A DNA stretch of 64,000 nt from Caballeronia megalochromosomata (lineage in GTDB: Bacteria; Pseudomonadota; Gammaproteobacteria; Burkholderiales; Burkholderiaceae): assembly GCA_001580565.1 (NCBI GenBank), contig LRBF01000013.1, forward strand, positions 124,001 to 188,000, written 5' to 3'. A model generated the notes under the pieces. The model was not told where the DNA came from. It saw only the letters and a list, made by a program, of their open reading frames with translations, and did no database searches. A program made the translations under genes and the position numbers. Below are positions 17,240 to 26,388 of this stretch, one piece after another. The first letter of the stretch is position 1. Each line of letters begins with the position of its first letter.

Positions 17240-17782
17240 TTACTGACGCACGGGCTTCTTCGCCAGCTTGCGCTGCAGCGTGCGCCGATGCATGTTGAGC
17301 GCGCGCGCCGTCGCCGAAATGTTGCCGTTGTTTTCCGCGAGCGCGCGCTGGATATGCTCCCATTCGAGCCGCGCGACGGAAAGCAGCGTCGGGTTCTCGA
17401 TCGCTTCCTCGGCCGTCTGCTCGCTCGCCTGCTCGTGAAGCGCGGAGAGAATCGTCTCGACGTTCGCCGGCTTGGCCAGATAGTTATCCGCGCCGTCCTT
17501 CACCGCCTGCACGGCCGTCGCGATGCTCGCGTAGCCGGTCAGCACCAGAATGCGCGCGTCCGGCTGAAGGTCGCGCAGCGGCGCGACGAGCCGCAGCCCG
17601 GAATCGTTGCCCAGGTGAAGATCGACCGTGATCTGGCCGAACTTGTGCTGGTTGGCGAGCTTCAGCGCTTCGTCGGCGTCGTGTGCCTGATGGGGCGTGA
17701 AGCCGCGCCGCGTGAGGCCGCGGGCGAGAATGCCGGCAAAGACTTCATCGTCGTCGATGATCAGAAAGTTGGTATCGCTCAT
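17240..17782 (-). CDS. regA: RegA/PrrA/ActR-type response regulator
   Basis: 180 residues. The receiver domain (about 1-120) has the DDD acidic cluster (LIIDDDEVF), the phospho-acceptor Asp in TVDLHLGNDSGL, a conserved Thr in LVLTGYAS and the Lys in YLAKP. A short linker leads to a Fis-type helix-turn-helix at the C-terminus (GNISATARALNMHRRTLQRKL), which matches RegA-family regulators in size and sequence type. It is the second gene of the regBA pair, 44 bases after the kinase. The system controls redox-dependent genes such as those for respiration. The symbol follows the family; direct targets are unknown here. Confidence 0.88.
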   Translation of the reverse strand: MSDTNFLIIDDDEVFAGILARGLTRRGFTPHQAHDADEALKLANQHKFGQITVDLHLGNDSGLRLVAPLRDLQPDARILVLTGYASIATAVQAVKDGADNYLAKPANVETILSALHEQASEQTAEEAIENPTLLSVARLEWEHIQRALAENNGNISATARALNMHRRTLQRKLAKKPVRQ

Positions 17783-17826
17783 GCTTTTTTCTCCGTAATG
17801 CCGTTCTGGCGAGCCTGTATTCGAGT

Positions 17827-19125
17827 TCAGGCCGTGCCGCTTCGTTCAGTTCTTGCCGACTGCGCCGGCGCCGCGACCGCGCCGCGGTTCGGCAGGCGCA
17901 GCACCGCGCATGTGCCGCGTGGCTTGCCGTCGATCAGTTCGATGGATCCGGCGAGCCGCGCCGCCGCCGCGAACGCCAGATAAAGCCCGACGCCGTGCCC
18001 GCCCTGGGTGCTGTCGACCGGGCCCGCGCCGAGCGTCGCGCGCAGCGCGGGCGGAATGCCGGGGCCGCGATCGCACACGTCGAAGCGCACGTAGTCCATT
18101 TCGTCGATGCTCTCGACCGACGCCCGCAGCGTCACCGATTCGCTGCTCGCGCGCGCGGCGTTGTCGAGCAGGATCGTGAGGATCTGGCCGACGGCCACCG
18201 CGTCGTCGATCGACGCGTTCGCGGGCGTCCCATCGATCTGCGCGAATTTCACCTGCGGATGCCGCAGACGCCACTGCTCGATGAAGCTCGACAGCCATTC
18301 GTCGAGCGCCTGACGGCTCGACGGACCGGTCGCCCGACTGCGCAGGCGCGCGAGCGCGGAGGTGCAGAGCGCCATCTGCTGTTCGAGCAATTCGAAATCC
18401 GCCGCGTAGGGCGCGAGGTTCTTGTCGTGCGCGGCGGAATCGCGCAACTCCTCGGACAGCATCGCGATGGTGGAAAGCGGCGTGCCCATCTCGTGCGCGA
18501 CGGTCGCCGCCTGCACGCCGAGCGCGACCGCGCGCTCATCGCGCAGATGGCGCTGCTGGGCTTCGGCGAGGGCGGCGTCGCGCACGCGCAGCGCCCGCGA
18601 CATGCGCGCGACGAACCAGCCGATCAGCCCGACGCTCACCATGAAGTTCACCCACAGGCCGGTGCGGAAATAATCGAAGAGATTGGCCGGATTCTCGATA
18701 TTGAGCGGCACGTAGTTGTAGCTGAGCAGCGCATAACAGGCGACGGCGAAGAGCGCGAGGCAGGACATCATCGTCCACGGCAGCACGGCGGCGGCGATCG
18801 CGAGGGACGGCAGATAAAGCGTGACGAACGGATTGGTCGCGCCGCCGGAGAGAAACAGCAGCGCCGAGAGCGCACCGAGATCGACCCACATCTGGCCGAA
18901 CAGTTCGAGATTGCTCTCCGGCCGCGCCCGCGCGACGCGCAGCCACGTGAGGCCGTTGAAGATCATCTCCAGCGCGATGACGAGCAGCATCGCGGGCAGC
19001 GGGAGCTTTGCGCCGAAAAAGATCTGCACGACGGCGATGGTCGTCAACTGGCCGATGATCGCGAGCGAGCGAAGCCAGAAGAGATGACCGAGATTGACCC
19101 GTCCGGTATTGGTTATGCGATGCAT
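17827..19125 (-). CDS. regB: RegB/PrrB-type redox sensor histidine kinase
   Basis: 432 residues with about six N-terminal membrane segments. The quinone-sensing heptapeptide of RegB is present as GGATNPF near residue 97. The dimerisation/phospho-acceptor box reads AATVAHEMGTPLSTI, and a cysteine in the following helix (QQMALCTSALARL) sits where RegB carries its redox-active Cys. The C-terminal ATPase domain shows DNAARAS (N box), DRGPGIP (G1) and GGHGVGLYLA (G2). It phosphorylates RegA, encoded directly downstream. The sensing motifs are all seen; their function is taken from characterised RegB. Confidence 0.9.
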   Translation of the reverse strand: MHRITNTGRVNLGHLFWLRSLAIIGQLTTIAVVQIFFGAKLPLPAMLLVIALEMIFNGLTWLRVARARPESNLELFGQMWVDLGALSALLFLSGGATNPFVTLYLPSLAIAAAVLPWTMMSCLALFAVACYALLSYNYVPLNIENPANLFDYFRTGLWVNFMVSVGLIGWFVARMSRALRVRDAALAEAQQRHLRDERAVALGVQAATVAHEMGTPLSTIAMLSEELRDSAAHDKNLAPYAADFELLEQQMALCTSALARLRSRATGPSSRQALDEWLSSFIEQWRLRHPQVKFAQIDGTPANASIDDAVAVGQILTILLDNAARASSESVTLRASVESIDEMDYVRFDVCDRGPGIPPALRATLGAGPVDSTQGGHGVGLYLAFAAAARLAGSIELIDGKPRGTCAVLRLPNRGAVAAPAQSARTERSGTA

Positions 19126-19228
19126 CTGGTTGAGTGCCCGACTGGGTTATCACGCTTCATGCGACATTATCCCGCTTGCATCAGGCTTGCTGCGGCATCT
19201 GGCGCGATTTGTCGCACCTTGGCGCGCG

Positions 19229-19441
19229 TTATTTCGCGAGCCCGATTTCGGCAGCGAGACACGCCGGGCACAGGCAACCCACGCCGGGCCGCAGGCGATC
19301 GACCGGCAGCGCGGGCAGCGTCGCGCACCAGCAAGTGGAATCGCCCGCTCGCGTGCCGCAGCGAAACGGCGCGCCGCAGCGCTCGCAAATGAGCGAGCCC
19401 GGCGCTTCACGCTCGTTCGTTTCGGGAGATTCGTTCATCAT
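19229..19441 (-). CDS. cysteine-rich CWC-type small protein
   Basis: About 70 residues from the ATG at 19441 (a second ATG follows at 19438). Eight cysteines form the pattern CxxC...C...CWC...CxCxxC (ICERCGAPFRCG, STCWCATLP, CLCPACLAAE), typical of the cysteine-rich CWC family, presumed to bind zinc. Function is unknown. It lies between regB and argB, transcribed divergently from argB. Confidence 0.75.
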   Translation of the reverse strand: MMNESPETNEREAPGSLICERCGAPFRCGTRAGDSTCWCATLPALPVDRLRPGVGCLCPACLAAEIGLAK

Positions 19442-19543
19442 CTTGTCATCGATCTGCCTGAACGATGATCGCATGCCGGCGCACCTGCCGGAAAACGTTG
19501 GCGCCGCCGCGGCAATTCGTCCTGCTGCAATGCGTCAGTCCTG

Positions 19544-19549
19544 TACAAT
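19544..19549 (+). promoter_or_regulatory. predicted -10 element for argB
   Basis: TACAAT at 19544-19549, about 37 bases before the argB start. No good -35 match is visible at the usual distance, so this is tentative. Confidence 0.3.
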
Positions 19550-19562
19550 TCGGCGTGTTTAA

Positions 19563-20486
<924 letters not shown>

Positions 20487-20504
20487 GCTTTCTCCCGTTT
20501 CTCC

Positions 20505-20533
20505 AACGCCCGCCAATACGCGGGCGTTTTCTT
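20505..20533 (+). terminator. intrinsic terminator after argB
   Basis: AACGCCCGC (20505-20513) pairs with GCGGGCGTT (20520-20528) around CAATAC and is followed by TTCTTAT. The T-tract ends three bases before the ATG of the next gene. Confidence 0.75.
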
Positions 20534-20535
20534 AT

Positions 20536-21288
20536 ATGACCGTGCCTCGCCCGTCCCGCCGCCGCCGCGTCAAAGCACGCGGCCCCGTCTGGCTCTTCGA
20601 TCTCGACAACACGCTGCATCACGCGTCGCACGCGGTTTTTCCGGCGATCAATCGCGGGATGACGCAGTACATCATGGATCGCCTGAATGTCGACGTCGAC
20701 GAGGCGAACCGTCTGCGCGTCGGTTATACGGTGCGCTACGGCGCGACGCTGCTCGGACTCGTCAGACATCACGGCGTCGATCCGGCCGACTTCCTGCGCG
20801 AGGTTCACACCTTCCCCGATTTGCCGTCGATGCTGCGCGCCGAGCGCGGCCTCACGCGGATACTGCGCGCGCTGCCCGGACGCAAGATCGTGCTCACCAA
20901 CGCGCCGACGCTCTACGCGCGCACTGTGCTCGCGGAACTCGGCATCGCGAAGCTGTTCGAGCGCGTGATCGCGATCGAGGACATGCGCGAGGGCAATCAC
21001 TGGCGCGCCAAACCCGATGCGCCGATGCTGCGCCGTGCGATGCGCCGCGCGCACGTGCGTCTCGAAGACGCGATTCTCGTCGAGGATACGCGCGGGCATC
21101 TGAAAAGCTATCGGCGGCTGGGGATTCGCACGGTCTGGATCGTCGCGCATCTGCCGGTTGCTAAAACGTCGGGCGGCGGGTTGTCGGTGCGCTTGCCGGG
21201 CGTGGGCCGGCCGCATTACGTCGATCGCACCGTGCGCTCGCTGCGCGCGCTGACGTCATCGCATGGGCGGCGTCTACATTCGGAATAA
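20536..21288 (+). CDS. HAD-family pyrimidine 5'-nucleotidase
   Basis: 250 residues. HAD motifs are clear: WLFDLDNTLHH (motif I, nucleophile and acid/base Asp), LTNAP (motif II), KPDAPM with the conserved Lys (motif III) and ILVEDTRGHLKSYRRLG (motif IV). The sequence type is the SDT1/pyrimidine 5'-nucleotidase subgroup, commonly located after argB in Burkholderiaceae. The ATG immediately follows the argB terminator T-tract, leaving no room for a ribosome-binding site, so either the start or the expression mode is unusual. Its 3' end overlaps the convergent toxin gene by 15 bases. Confidence 0.87.
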   Translation: MTVPRPSRRRRVKARGPVWLFDLDNTLHHASHAVFPAINRGMTQYIMDRLNVDVDEANRLRVGYTVRYGATLLGLVRHHGVDPADFLREVHTFPDLPSMLRAERGLTRILRALPGRKIVLTNAPTLYARTVLAELGIAKLFERVIAIEDMREGNHWRAKPDAPMLRRAMRRAHVRLEDAILVEDTRGHLKSYRRLGIRTVWIVAHLPVAKTSGGGLSVRLPGVGRPHYVDRTVRSLRALTSSHGRRLHSE

Positions 21289-21594
21289 GCGGCGCGCGAG
21301 GATGTCTTCGAGGTCCGAGCGCGCATCGACGACGAGATGCACGTAGATGATGTCCCCGTCGACCTTGTAGATGATGCGGTTCGTGCCGCTCGCGACTTCG
21401 TAGTAGCCCGACATGCGGAAGTCGACGAGCTCCGGCGGCGTCACGCCGTTGCGCGGCGCGGCTTCGATTTCCGCGATGGTATCCGCGAGCTTGTTGCGCG
21501 TCGCGGCCCACGCGGTACCGCCGAACTTGTTGATGACGTAACGCCGGAATTCCTGCAGATCCTGGCGCACCGGATCGAGAAAGACGGTCTTCAC
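21274..21594 (-). CDS. RelE/ParE-type toxin
   Basis: 106 residues from a GTG at 21594. The RelE/ParE fold is suggested by the order helix-helix-strands and by the ending SGTNRIIYKVDGDIIYVHLVVDARSDLEDIL, where a basic residue precedes the core beta-strands. Such toxins either cleave mRNA on the ribosome or poison gyrase; I cannot tell which. The GTG overlaps the antitoxin stop (GTGA, 21591-21594), the normal antitoxin-first arrangement. Confidence 0.8.
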   Translation of the reverse strand: MKTVFLDPVRQDLQEFRRYVINKFGGTAWAATRNKLADTIAEIEAAPRNGVTPPELVDFRMSGYYEVASGTNRIIYKVDGDIIYVHLVVDARSDLEDILARRLFRM

Positions 21595-21872
21595 TTAATG
21601 CCTTCTGCGCGGTCCATGCGCTCGATCTCGGCGAACACATCGGCCGCGCTCGTGCACTGGCCGGCCTCGATGGTCTTCTGTCCCATCGCCAGAATCTTCA
21701 GCAGCGCGAGCGTCTGATGCAGATCCTCGTACGACTGCACGTCCTGCACGACCACCCGGCCTTCGCCGTTCTGCGTGATGAGCATCGGCTCACGGCTCTC
21801 GACGACGTTGCGGATCATCTCCGCCGCGCGGCTCTTCAGATGACTCAGCGGTCTGACCCGGCTCGGCTTCAT
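21591..21872 (-). CDS. Phd/YefM-type antitoxin
   Basis: 93 residues starting MKPSRVRPLSHLKSRAAEMIR. The ATG at 21872 is preceded by CAGGAA; an upstream in-frame start at 21917 lacks support. The N-terminal half matches Phd/YefM antitoxins (SHLKSRAAEMIRNVVESREPMLITQNGEGRVVVQD), which bind both the operator and the toxin; the C-terminal half should wrap the toxin. Autoregulation of the pair is expected from the family. The cassette sits between argB-linked nucleotidase and metX. Confidence 0.82.
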   Translation of the reverse strand: MKPSRVRPLSHLKSRAAEMIRNVVESREPMLITQNGEGRVVVQDVQSYEDLHQTLALLKILAMGQKTIEAGQCTSAADVFAEIERMDRAEGIK

Positions 21873-21969
21873 TTCCGTTTCCTGGCAAGACGACACGATT
21901 ACACAATATAGACGCAAAAGCGGGCCATATCCAAGGCGGCCCGGATGGCGGCGTTATGACGATTTCCGC

Positions 21970-21975
21970 TATACT
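21970..21975 (+). promoter_or_regulatory. predicted -10 element upstream of the metX leader
   Basis: TATACT at 21970-21975, a five-of-six -10 match, about 35 bases before the riboswitch P1 stem. No strong -35 is visible. The first transcribed base would be near 21982. Confidence 0.4.
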
Positions 21976-22004
21976 TCACCGCTAACGAGATTTTCTCGAA
22001 CATC

Positions 22005-22095
22005 AACGACGCGCCGATTTGCTGACTCGATTGCGGGCGCGCGAACCTCAGTGATCATTCACGGGCGTTCACTATAAATGCGGCTAAAGAGGTCG
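22005..22095 (+). ncRNA. probable SAM-II riboswitch in the metX leader
   Basis: P1 pairs CGCGCC (22010-22015) with GGCGCG (22036-22041). The P1 loop starts with GATTTGC and ends with ATTGCG, as in SAM-II RNAs. The conserved 3' strand, which forms the H-type pseudoknot with that loop, is seen as TATAAATGCGGCTAAAGAGG (22073-22092), close to the SAM-II consensus AUAAAUGnnGCUAAA. An extra segment (22044-22072) with a GTGA-TCAT-TCAC hairpin separates the two parts. SAM-II elements sense S-adenosylmethionine ahead of methionine genes, which fits metX 71 bases downstream. The assignment is by eye, without a covariance search. Confidence 0.6.
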
Positions 22096-22165
22096 TCAGC
22101 CGCGCCGTCGCTGTATTCCCGCGCATCGCCGACACCGTTTAGCCGCTTGGTCAAAGGCGGAATGA

Positions 22166-23311
22166 ATGGAATCGATCGGCATCGTCACTCCCCAAACACT
22201 GCGCTTCACCGAGCCGCTCGCCATGCAGAACGGCTCGACGCTCGGCGACTACGAGCTCGTCGTCGAAACCTACGGCGAGCTCAACGCCGCGCGCTCGAAC
22301 GCCGTGCTCGTATGCCACGCGCTGAACGCTTCGCATCACGTCGCGGGCGTCCATGCCGACAACCCGAAGGACGTCGGCTGGTGGGACAACATGGTCGGGC
22401 CCGGCAAACCGCTCGACACGAATCGCTTCTTCGTGATCGGCGTGAACAATCTCGGCTCGTGCTTTGGCTCGACCGGGCCGATGAGCATCGACGGCGGCAC
22501 GGGAAAGCCGTATGGCGCGAGCTTTCCCGTCGTCACGGTCGAAGACTGGGTGAACGCGCAGGCGCGTCTCGCGGACCGCTTCGGCATCGAGCGCTTCGCG
22601 GCGGTGATGGGCGGCAGCCTCGGCGGCATGCAGGCGCTCGCGTGGAGCATGATGTATCCGGAGCGGCTCGCGCATTGCATCGTTGTCGCGTCCACACCGA
22701 AACTCTCCGCGCAGAACATCGCGTTCAACGAAACGGCGCGCTCCGCGATCCTCTCCGATCCCGATTTCCACGGCGGCGATTACTACGCGCACGGCGTGAA
22801 GCCGCGTCGCGGTTTGCGGGTCGCGCGCATGATCGGCCACATCACGTATCTGTCGGACGACGACATGGCCGTGAAATTCGGCCGCGCGCTGCGCCGTGCC
22901 GAAGGCGCGCTCGATGCGTACAACTTCAACTTCGATGTCGAGTTCGAAGTCGAGTCGTATCTGCGCTATCAGGCCGACAAGTTCGCCGAATATTTCGATG
23001 CGAACACGTATCTGCTGATCACGCGCGCGCTCGATTATTTCGATCCCGCCAAAGCCTTCGACGGCGATCTCACGAAAGCGCTCGCCAATACCAGCGCGAA
23101 ATATCTCATCACCAGTTTCACGACGGACTGGCGTTTCGCGCCCGCGCGCTCGCGCGAAATCGTGAAGGCGCTGCTCGACAACAAGCGCACGGTGAGCTAC
23201 GCGGAAATCGATGCGCCGCACGGCCACGATGCCTTCCTGCTCGACGACGCGCGCTATCACAATCTCATGCGCGCCTATTACGAACGCATTGCCACGGAGA
23301 TCGGCGCATGA
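22166..23311 (+). CDS. metX: homoserine O-acyltransferase (MetX)
   Basis: 381 residues, alpha/beta-hydrolase fold. The nucleophile is Ser151 in [13 protein letters not shown] and the catalytic His is His354 in [12 protein letters not shown]. It activates homoserine by transferring an acyl group, the committed step of methionine synthesis. Homologues from betaproteobacteria are known to prefer succinyl-CoA, so succinyltransferase activity (MetXS) is likely although the name acetyltransferase is common. AAAGGCGG precedes the start. Its stop overlaps metW (ATGA, 23308-23311), and the leader carries a probable SAM-II riboswitch. Confidence 0.95.
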   Translation: MESIGIVTPQTLRFTEPLAMQNGSTLGDYELVVETYGELNAARSNAVLVCHALNASHHVAGVHADNPKDVGWWDNMVGPGKPLDTNRFFVIGVNNLGSCFGSTGPMSIDGGTGKPYGASFPVVTVEDWVNAQARLADRFGIERFAAVMGGSLGGMQALAWSMMYPERLAHCIVVASTPKLSAQNIAFNETARSAILSDPDFHGGDYYAHGVKPRRGLRVARMIGHITYLSDDDMAVKFGRALRRAEGALDAYNFNFDVEFEVESYLRYQADKFAEYFDANTYLLITRALDYFDPAKAFDGDLTKALANTSAKYLITSFTTDWRFAPARSREIVKALLDNKRTVSYAEIDAPHGHDAFLLDDARYHNLMRAYYERIATEIGA

Positions 23312-23916
23312 ACCAGCACACCCTCGATTCGCTCGCGCTGCGCTCGGACTTTCGCGCGATCGCCCGCTGGGTCGAACCGCGCTCGACGGTGCTCGATCTC
23401 GGTTGCGGCGATGGCTCGCTCTTGTCGCTCCTCGGCGAAGAACTTGAAGTGAAGGGTTACGGCATCGAGATCAACGACGCCGGCGTGCTCGCGTGTGCGC
23501 AAAAAGGCGTGAACGTAATCCAGCAGAATCTCGAAGACGGCCTGCGTCTGTTCGAGGACGACAGCTTCGATTTCGCGGTCCTTTCGCAGACGCTGCAGAC
23601 GATTCATCAAACCGCCGCGATCCTGCGCGAGACGGTGCGCGTGGGGCGCCAGTGCATCGTGTCGTTTCCGAATTTCGGGTACTGGCAACATCGGCTGTCG
23701 GTGATTCAGGGGCGCATGCCCGTGTCGAAATCGCTGCCCTATCAGTGGCACAACACGCCGAACGTGCGCGTGCTCACGATCAAGGATTTCGAGGCGCTCG
23801 CGCCTGAAGTGGGCATCGAGATTCTCGACCGCGTGGTGCTGCACGACGGCCAGCCCGTCCGTTGGGGCGCGAACTGGCGTGGTAGTCTTGCGGTCTATCG
23901 CGTGAAGCGCCGGTAA
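23308..23916 (+). CDS. metW: methionine biosynthesis protein MetW
   Basis: 202 residues, a methyltransferase-like fold. The SAM-binding motif reads [22 protein letters not shown] and [11 protein letters not shown] are typical of MetW. MetW is needed together with MetX for homoserine acylation in many proteobacteria and forms a complex with it. It starts inside the metX stop codon, so translation is coupled. An A+T-poor 45-base gap separates it from ampG. Confidence 0.95.
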   Translation: MNQHTLDSLALRSDFRAIARWVEPRSTVLDLGCGDGSLLSLLGEELEVKGYGIEINDAGVLACAQKGVNVIQQNLEDGLRLFEDDSFDFAVLSQTLQTIHQTAAILRETVRVGRQCIVSFPNFGYWQHRLSVIQGRMPVSKSLPYQWHNTPNVRVLTIKDFEALAPEVGIEILDRVVLHDGQPVRWGANWRGSLAVYRVKRR

Positions 23917-23961
23917 CGAAGACCGGCGGGCTCGCGCATCGACAACTGCCTGCTATACGAC

Positions 23962-25248
23962 ATGCCTGATACGCCACACGAGGCGCCCGCTCTAACTGCT
24001 CACGAAGAACATCCCGGATGGCGCGCGTTTCTCAACAAGCGCATCCTCATTTGCGTCTTTCTCGGCTTCACGTCCGGATTGCCGCTCTTCACGCTCTACA
24101 GCCTGCTGCAGGCGTGGCTGACGACCGCGCACATCAACGTCAAGGAGATCGGCCTCTTCGCGCTGATCGGGCTGCCGTATACGTGGAAGTTCGTCTGGTC
24201 GCCGCTGATGGACCGTTTCATTCCGCGCTTTCCGGGCTGGAGTCCCGGCAGACGGCGCGGCTGGATGTTCGTCACGCAAGTGCTCGTGATGGTGGCGATC
24301 GGCTCGTTCGGGTTCTTCTCGCCCGAACGGAATCTGTGGGCCGTCGCGGCGGTGGCCGCGCTCGTCGCGTTCTTCAGCGCGAGTCAGGACATCGTCATCG
24401 ATGCGTATCGCCGCGAACTGCTCGCCGATACCGAGCAAGGGCTCGGCAACGCGGTGCACGTCAATGCTTACAAGGTCGCGGGCCTCGTGCCCGGCTCGCT
24501 GGCGCTGATTCTCGCCACCTTCCTGCCGTGGAAGACCGTGTTCCTGATCACCGCCGCGTTCATGCTGCCGGGTCTCATCATGACGCTCGTCGTCAGGGAA
24601 CCGGAGATTCATGGCGCGCCGCCGAAGAATCTGCGCGAGGCGATCGTCGAGCCGTTTCACGAGTTCGTCACGCGCGATGGCTGGCGCGCGGCGCTGCTCG
24701 TGCTCAGCTTCATCTTCCTCTACAAGCTCGGCGACACGATGGCGACCGCGCTCGCCACGAAGTTTTTCATCGACGTCGGCTTCTCGCTTGCGCAGATCGG
24801 CGTGATCGCAAAGGCCGTCGCGTTCTGGGCGAGCATCGCGGGCGGGTTGCTCGGCGGCATTGCGCTGGTGAAGATCGGTATCGCGCGCGGATTGTGGATT
24901 TTCGGCTTTCTGCAGATTATCGCGACGCTGGGCTTCGCCTGGCTTGCGAAAATCGGGCCGTCGCCGGCGGCGCTCGCCGTGCTGTACGGCTTCGAAACCT
25001 TTGCGACGGGCCTCACGCTCGCCACCTTCACCGCGTACATCGCGAGCACGACGGACCCGCGCTACACCGCGACGCAATTCGCGCTCTTCACGAGTCTCGC
25101 GGCGGTGCCGCGCACGTTCGCCGCGGCGGGCAGCGGCTACATTGTGAATGAAACGGGATGGTTTCCGTACTTCATGATCTGCGTCGTGCTGTCCATTCCG
25201 GGCATGTTACTGTTGCCCAAGATCGCGCCCTGGAGAATTCAACGATGA
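23962..25248 (+). CDS. ampG: AmpG-type muropeptide MFS transporter
   Basis: 428 residues with about 12 membrane segments. AmpG hallmarks are FLGFTSGLPLFTLYSLLQAWL in the first helix, PYTWKFVWSPLMDRF, and SQDIVIDAYRRELL. It imports GlcNAc-anhydroMurNAc peptides from the periplasm for cell-wall recycling and can feed beta-lactamase induction. The TGA overlaps the start of the M48 protease gene (ATGA, 25245-25248), pointing to co-expression of recycling and envelope maintenance. Confidence 0.92.
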   Translation: MPDTPHEAPALTAHEEHPGWRAFLNKRILICVFLGFTSGLPLFTLYSLLQAWLTTAHINVKEIGLFALIGLPYTWKFVWSPLMDRFIPRFPGWSPGRRRGWMFVTQVLVMVAIGSFGFFSPERNLWAVAAVAALVAFFSASQDIVIDAYRRELLADTEQGLGNAVHVNAYKVAGLVPGSLALILATFLPWKTVFLITAAFMLPGLIMTLVVREPEIHGAPPKNLREAIVEPFHEFVTRDGWRAALLVLSFIFLYKLGDTMATALATKFFIDVGFSLAQIGVIAKAVAFWASIAGGLLGGIALVKIGIARGLWIFGFLQIIATLGFAWLAKIGPSPAALAVLYGFETFATGLTLATFTAYIASTTDPRYTATQFALFTSLAAVPRTFAAAGSGYIVNETGWFPYFMICVVLSIPGMLLLPKIAPWRIQR

Positions 25249-26159
25249 CGGTTTCTTTCAAGCTTCGCGCCTTGGTTTGCGCATTGACATGGGCGTCGCT
25301 CGCGCCTATGTCCGCGCATGCTCAGGACGAACAGAAGACGCCGCCGCCGTACTCCGCACCGAACAATCAGATCCGCTTCGGCAATACGGCGCTCTTTCGC
25401 AACCTGATTCCGCCCGCGACGCTCGAAGCGCAGGCGGCCGAGGAATACGCGCAGGTCATCCACGATGCCGAGCGCAACAAGACCTTGCTGCCCGATAACA
25501 ACTCGCTCGTGAAGCGCGTGCGCGAGATCGCGAATCACGAGATTCCGTTCGCGCTCAAGTGGAACGATCGCGCGAAGAACTGGAAGTGGGAGATCAACGT
25601 CATCAAGTCGCCGGAAGAGCGCATGGTGTGCCTGCCGGGCGGGAAGATCGTCGTGTATAGCGGGTTGATCGACAAGCTGCGTCTGAACGATAACGAGATC
25701 GGCATGATGATCGGCCACGAGATCGCGCACGCGTTGCGCGAGCATGCGCGCGAGCGGCTGGGCCGGCAGCAGGCGGCGCAGCTCTCCGCGGGCACGATGC
25801 CGCAGTTGTTCGGCTTTTCGAACTTCCCGTCGCAGCAACCCGATATTGGCGATGAACTGCTTTCGATGCGCTATTCCCCCGCTGACGAGACCGAAGCCGA
25901 TGTGATCGGCAGCGAGATCGCTTCGCGCGCGGGCTACGATCCGCGTGCTGCCGTCACGTTGTGGAACAAGATCGATTCAGCAACGCGGCGCGCGGATGTC
26001 GGTTTTATCTGGTTGCATCCGTATGGACCGGATCGCAGGCAGGATCTGCTCAAGCGCATGCCGGACATGATGCCGCTTTATGCCAAGGCGGTTGGCAAGA
26101 GCATCGATCAATTGCCGAATTATGCGGGGATGGGGCGGTTTAAGAAGACTGGGCGGTGA
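25245..26159 (+). CDS. secreted M48-family metalloprotease
   Basis: 304 residues. An N-terminal signal peptide (RALVCALTWASLAPMSAHA, cleavage after residue 26) sends it to the periplasm; no lipobox is seen. The zinc motif HEIAH is at residues 158-162 and a downstream Glu in DETEADVIGSEIA is the third ligand. The size and layout match M48 peptidases of the LoiP/YcaL kind that degrade misfolded envelope proteins. GGAG lies nine bases before the ATG, which overlaps the ampG stop. Confidence 0.92.
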   Translation: MTVSFKLRALVCALTWASLAPMSAHAQDEQKTPPPYSAPNNQIRFGNTALFRNLIPPATLEAQAAEEYAQVIHDAERNKTLLPDNNSLVKRVREIANHEIPFALKWNDRAKNWKWEINVIKSPEERMVCLPGGKIVVYSGLIDKLRLNDNEIGMMIGHEIAHALREHARERLGRQQAAQLSAGTMPQLFGFSNFPSQQPDIGDELLSMRYSPADETEADVIGSEIASRAGYDPRAAVTLWNKIDSATRRADVGFIWLHPYGPDRRQDLLKRMPDMMPLYAKAVGKSIDQLPNYAGMGRFKKTGR

Positions 26160-26217
26160 ACTCGCTCGCTCCCATCGCGAAGAGGTGCGTCGCCGCTTCG
26201 AGTCATTCGGTTGCAAG

Positions 26218-26388
26218 CTATAGATAGGGCGGAATCTTCGACTTGCAGTCCTGAAGCGATCGAACGCTATCCGAGATAATTCCAAAACGATACTTGCAAT
26301 AATCGCCGAAGCGGGCACGTTCGGACGAAGACATCTGATCAATCGGTACATCGTCGCCTTCATTCGCGAAGGGATCGTAAAACTCCAT
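26218..26388 (-). CDS. small protein downstream of a T6SS-type amidase, function unknown
   Basis: 56 residues, MEFYDPFANEGDDVP... to ...CKSKIPPYL, no signal peptide or membrane segment, two cysteines. The start is well supported by GGAGGTGA (26397-26404 on the minus strand) eight bases upstream. It overlaps the 3' end of the amidase gene by 29 bases. Position suggests an immunity protein, but a cytoplasmic 56-residue protein is a poor match for immunity against a periplasmic amidase. An alternative is that it is the frame-shifted tail of the amidase. I do not recognise a family. Confidence 0.5.
   Translation of the reverse strand: MEFYDPFANEGDDVPIDQMSSSERARFGDYCKYRFGIISDSVRSLQDCKSKIPPYL

Noticed and set aside
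17083-17298. 71-codon plus-strand frame with a hydrophobic stretch
   Set aside because: It runs through a plausible intrinsic terminator and into the regA antisense strand, with no ribosome-binding site; the RNA reading fits better, though a small membrane protein is not excluded.
22078-23916. Long plus-strand frame that ends with MetW
   Set aside because: Its first two thirds are an alternate-frame reading of the metX leader and metX; MetW begins at 23308.
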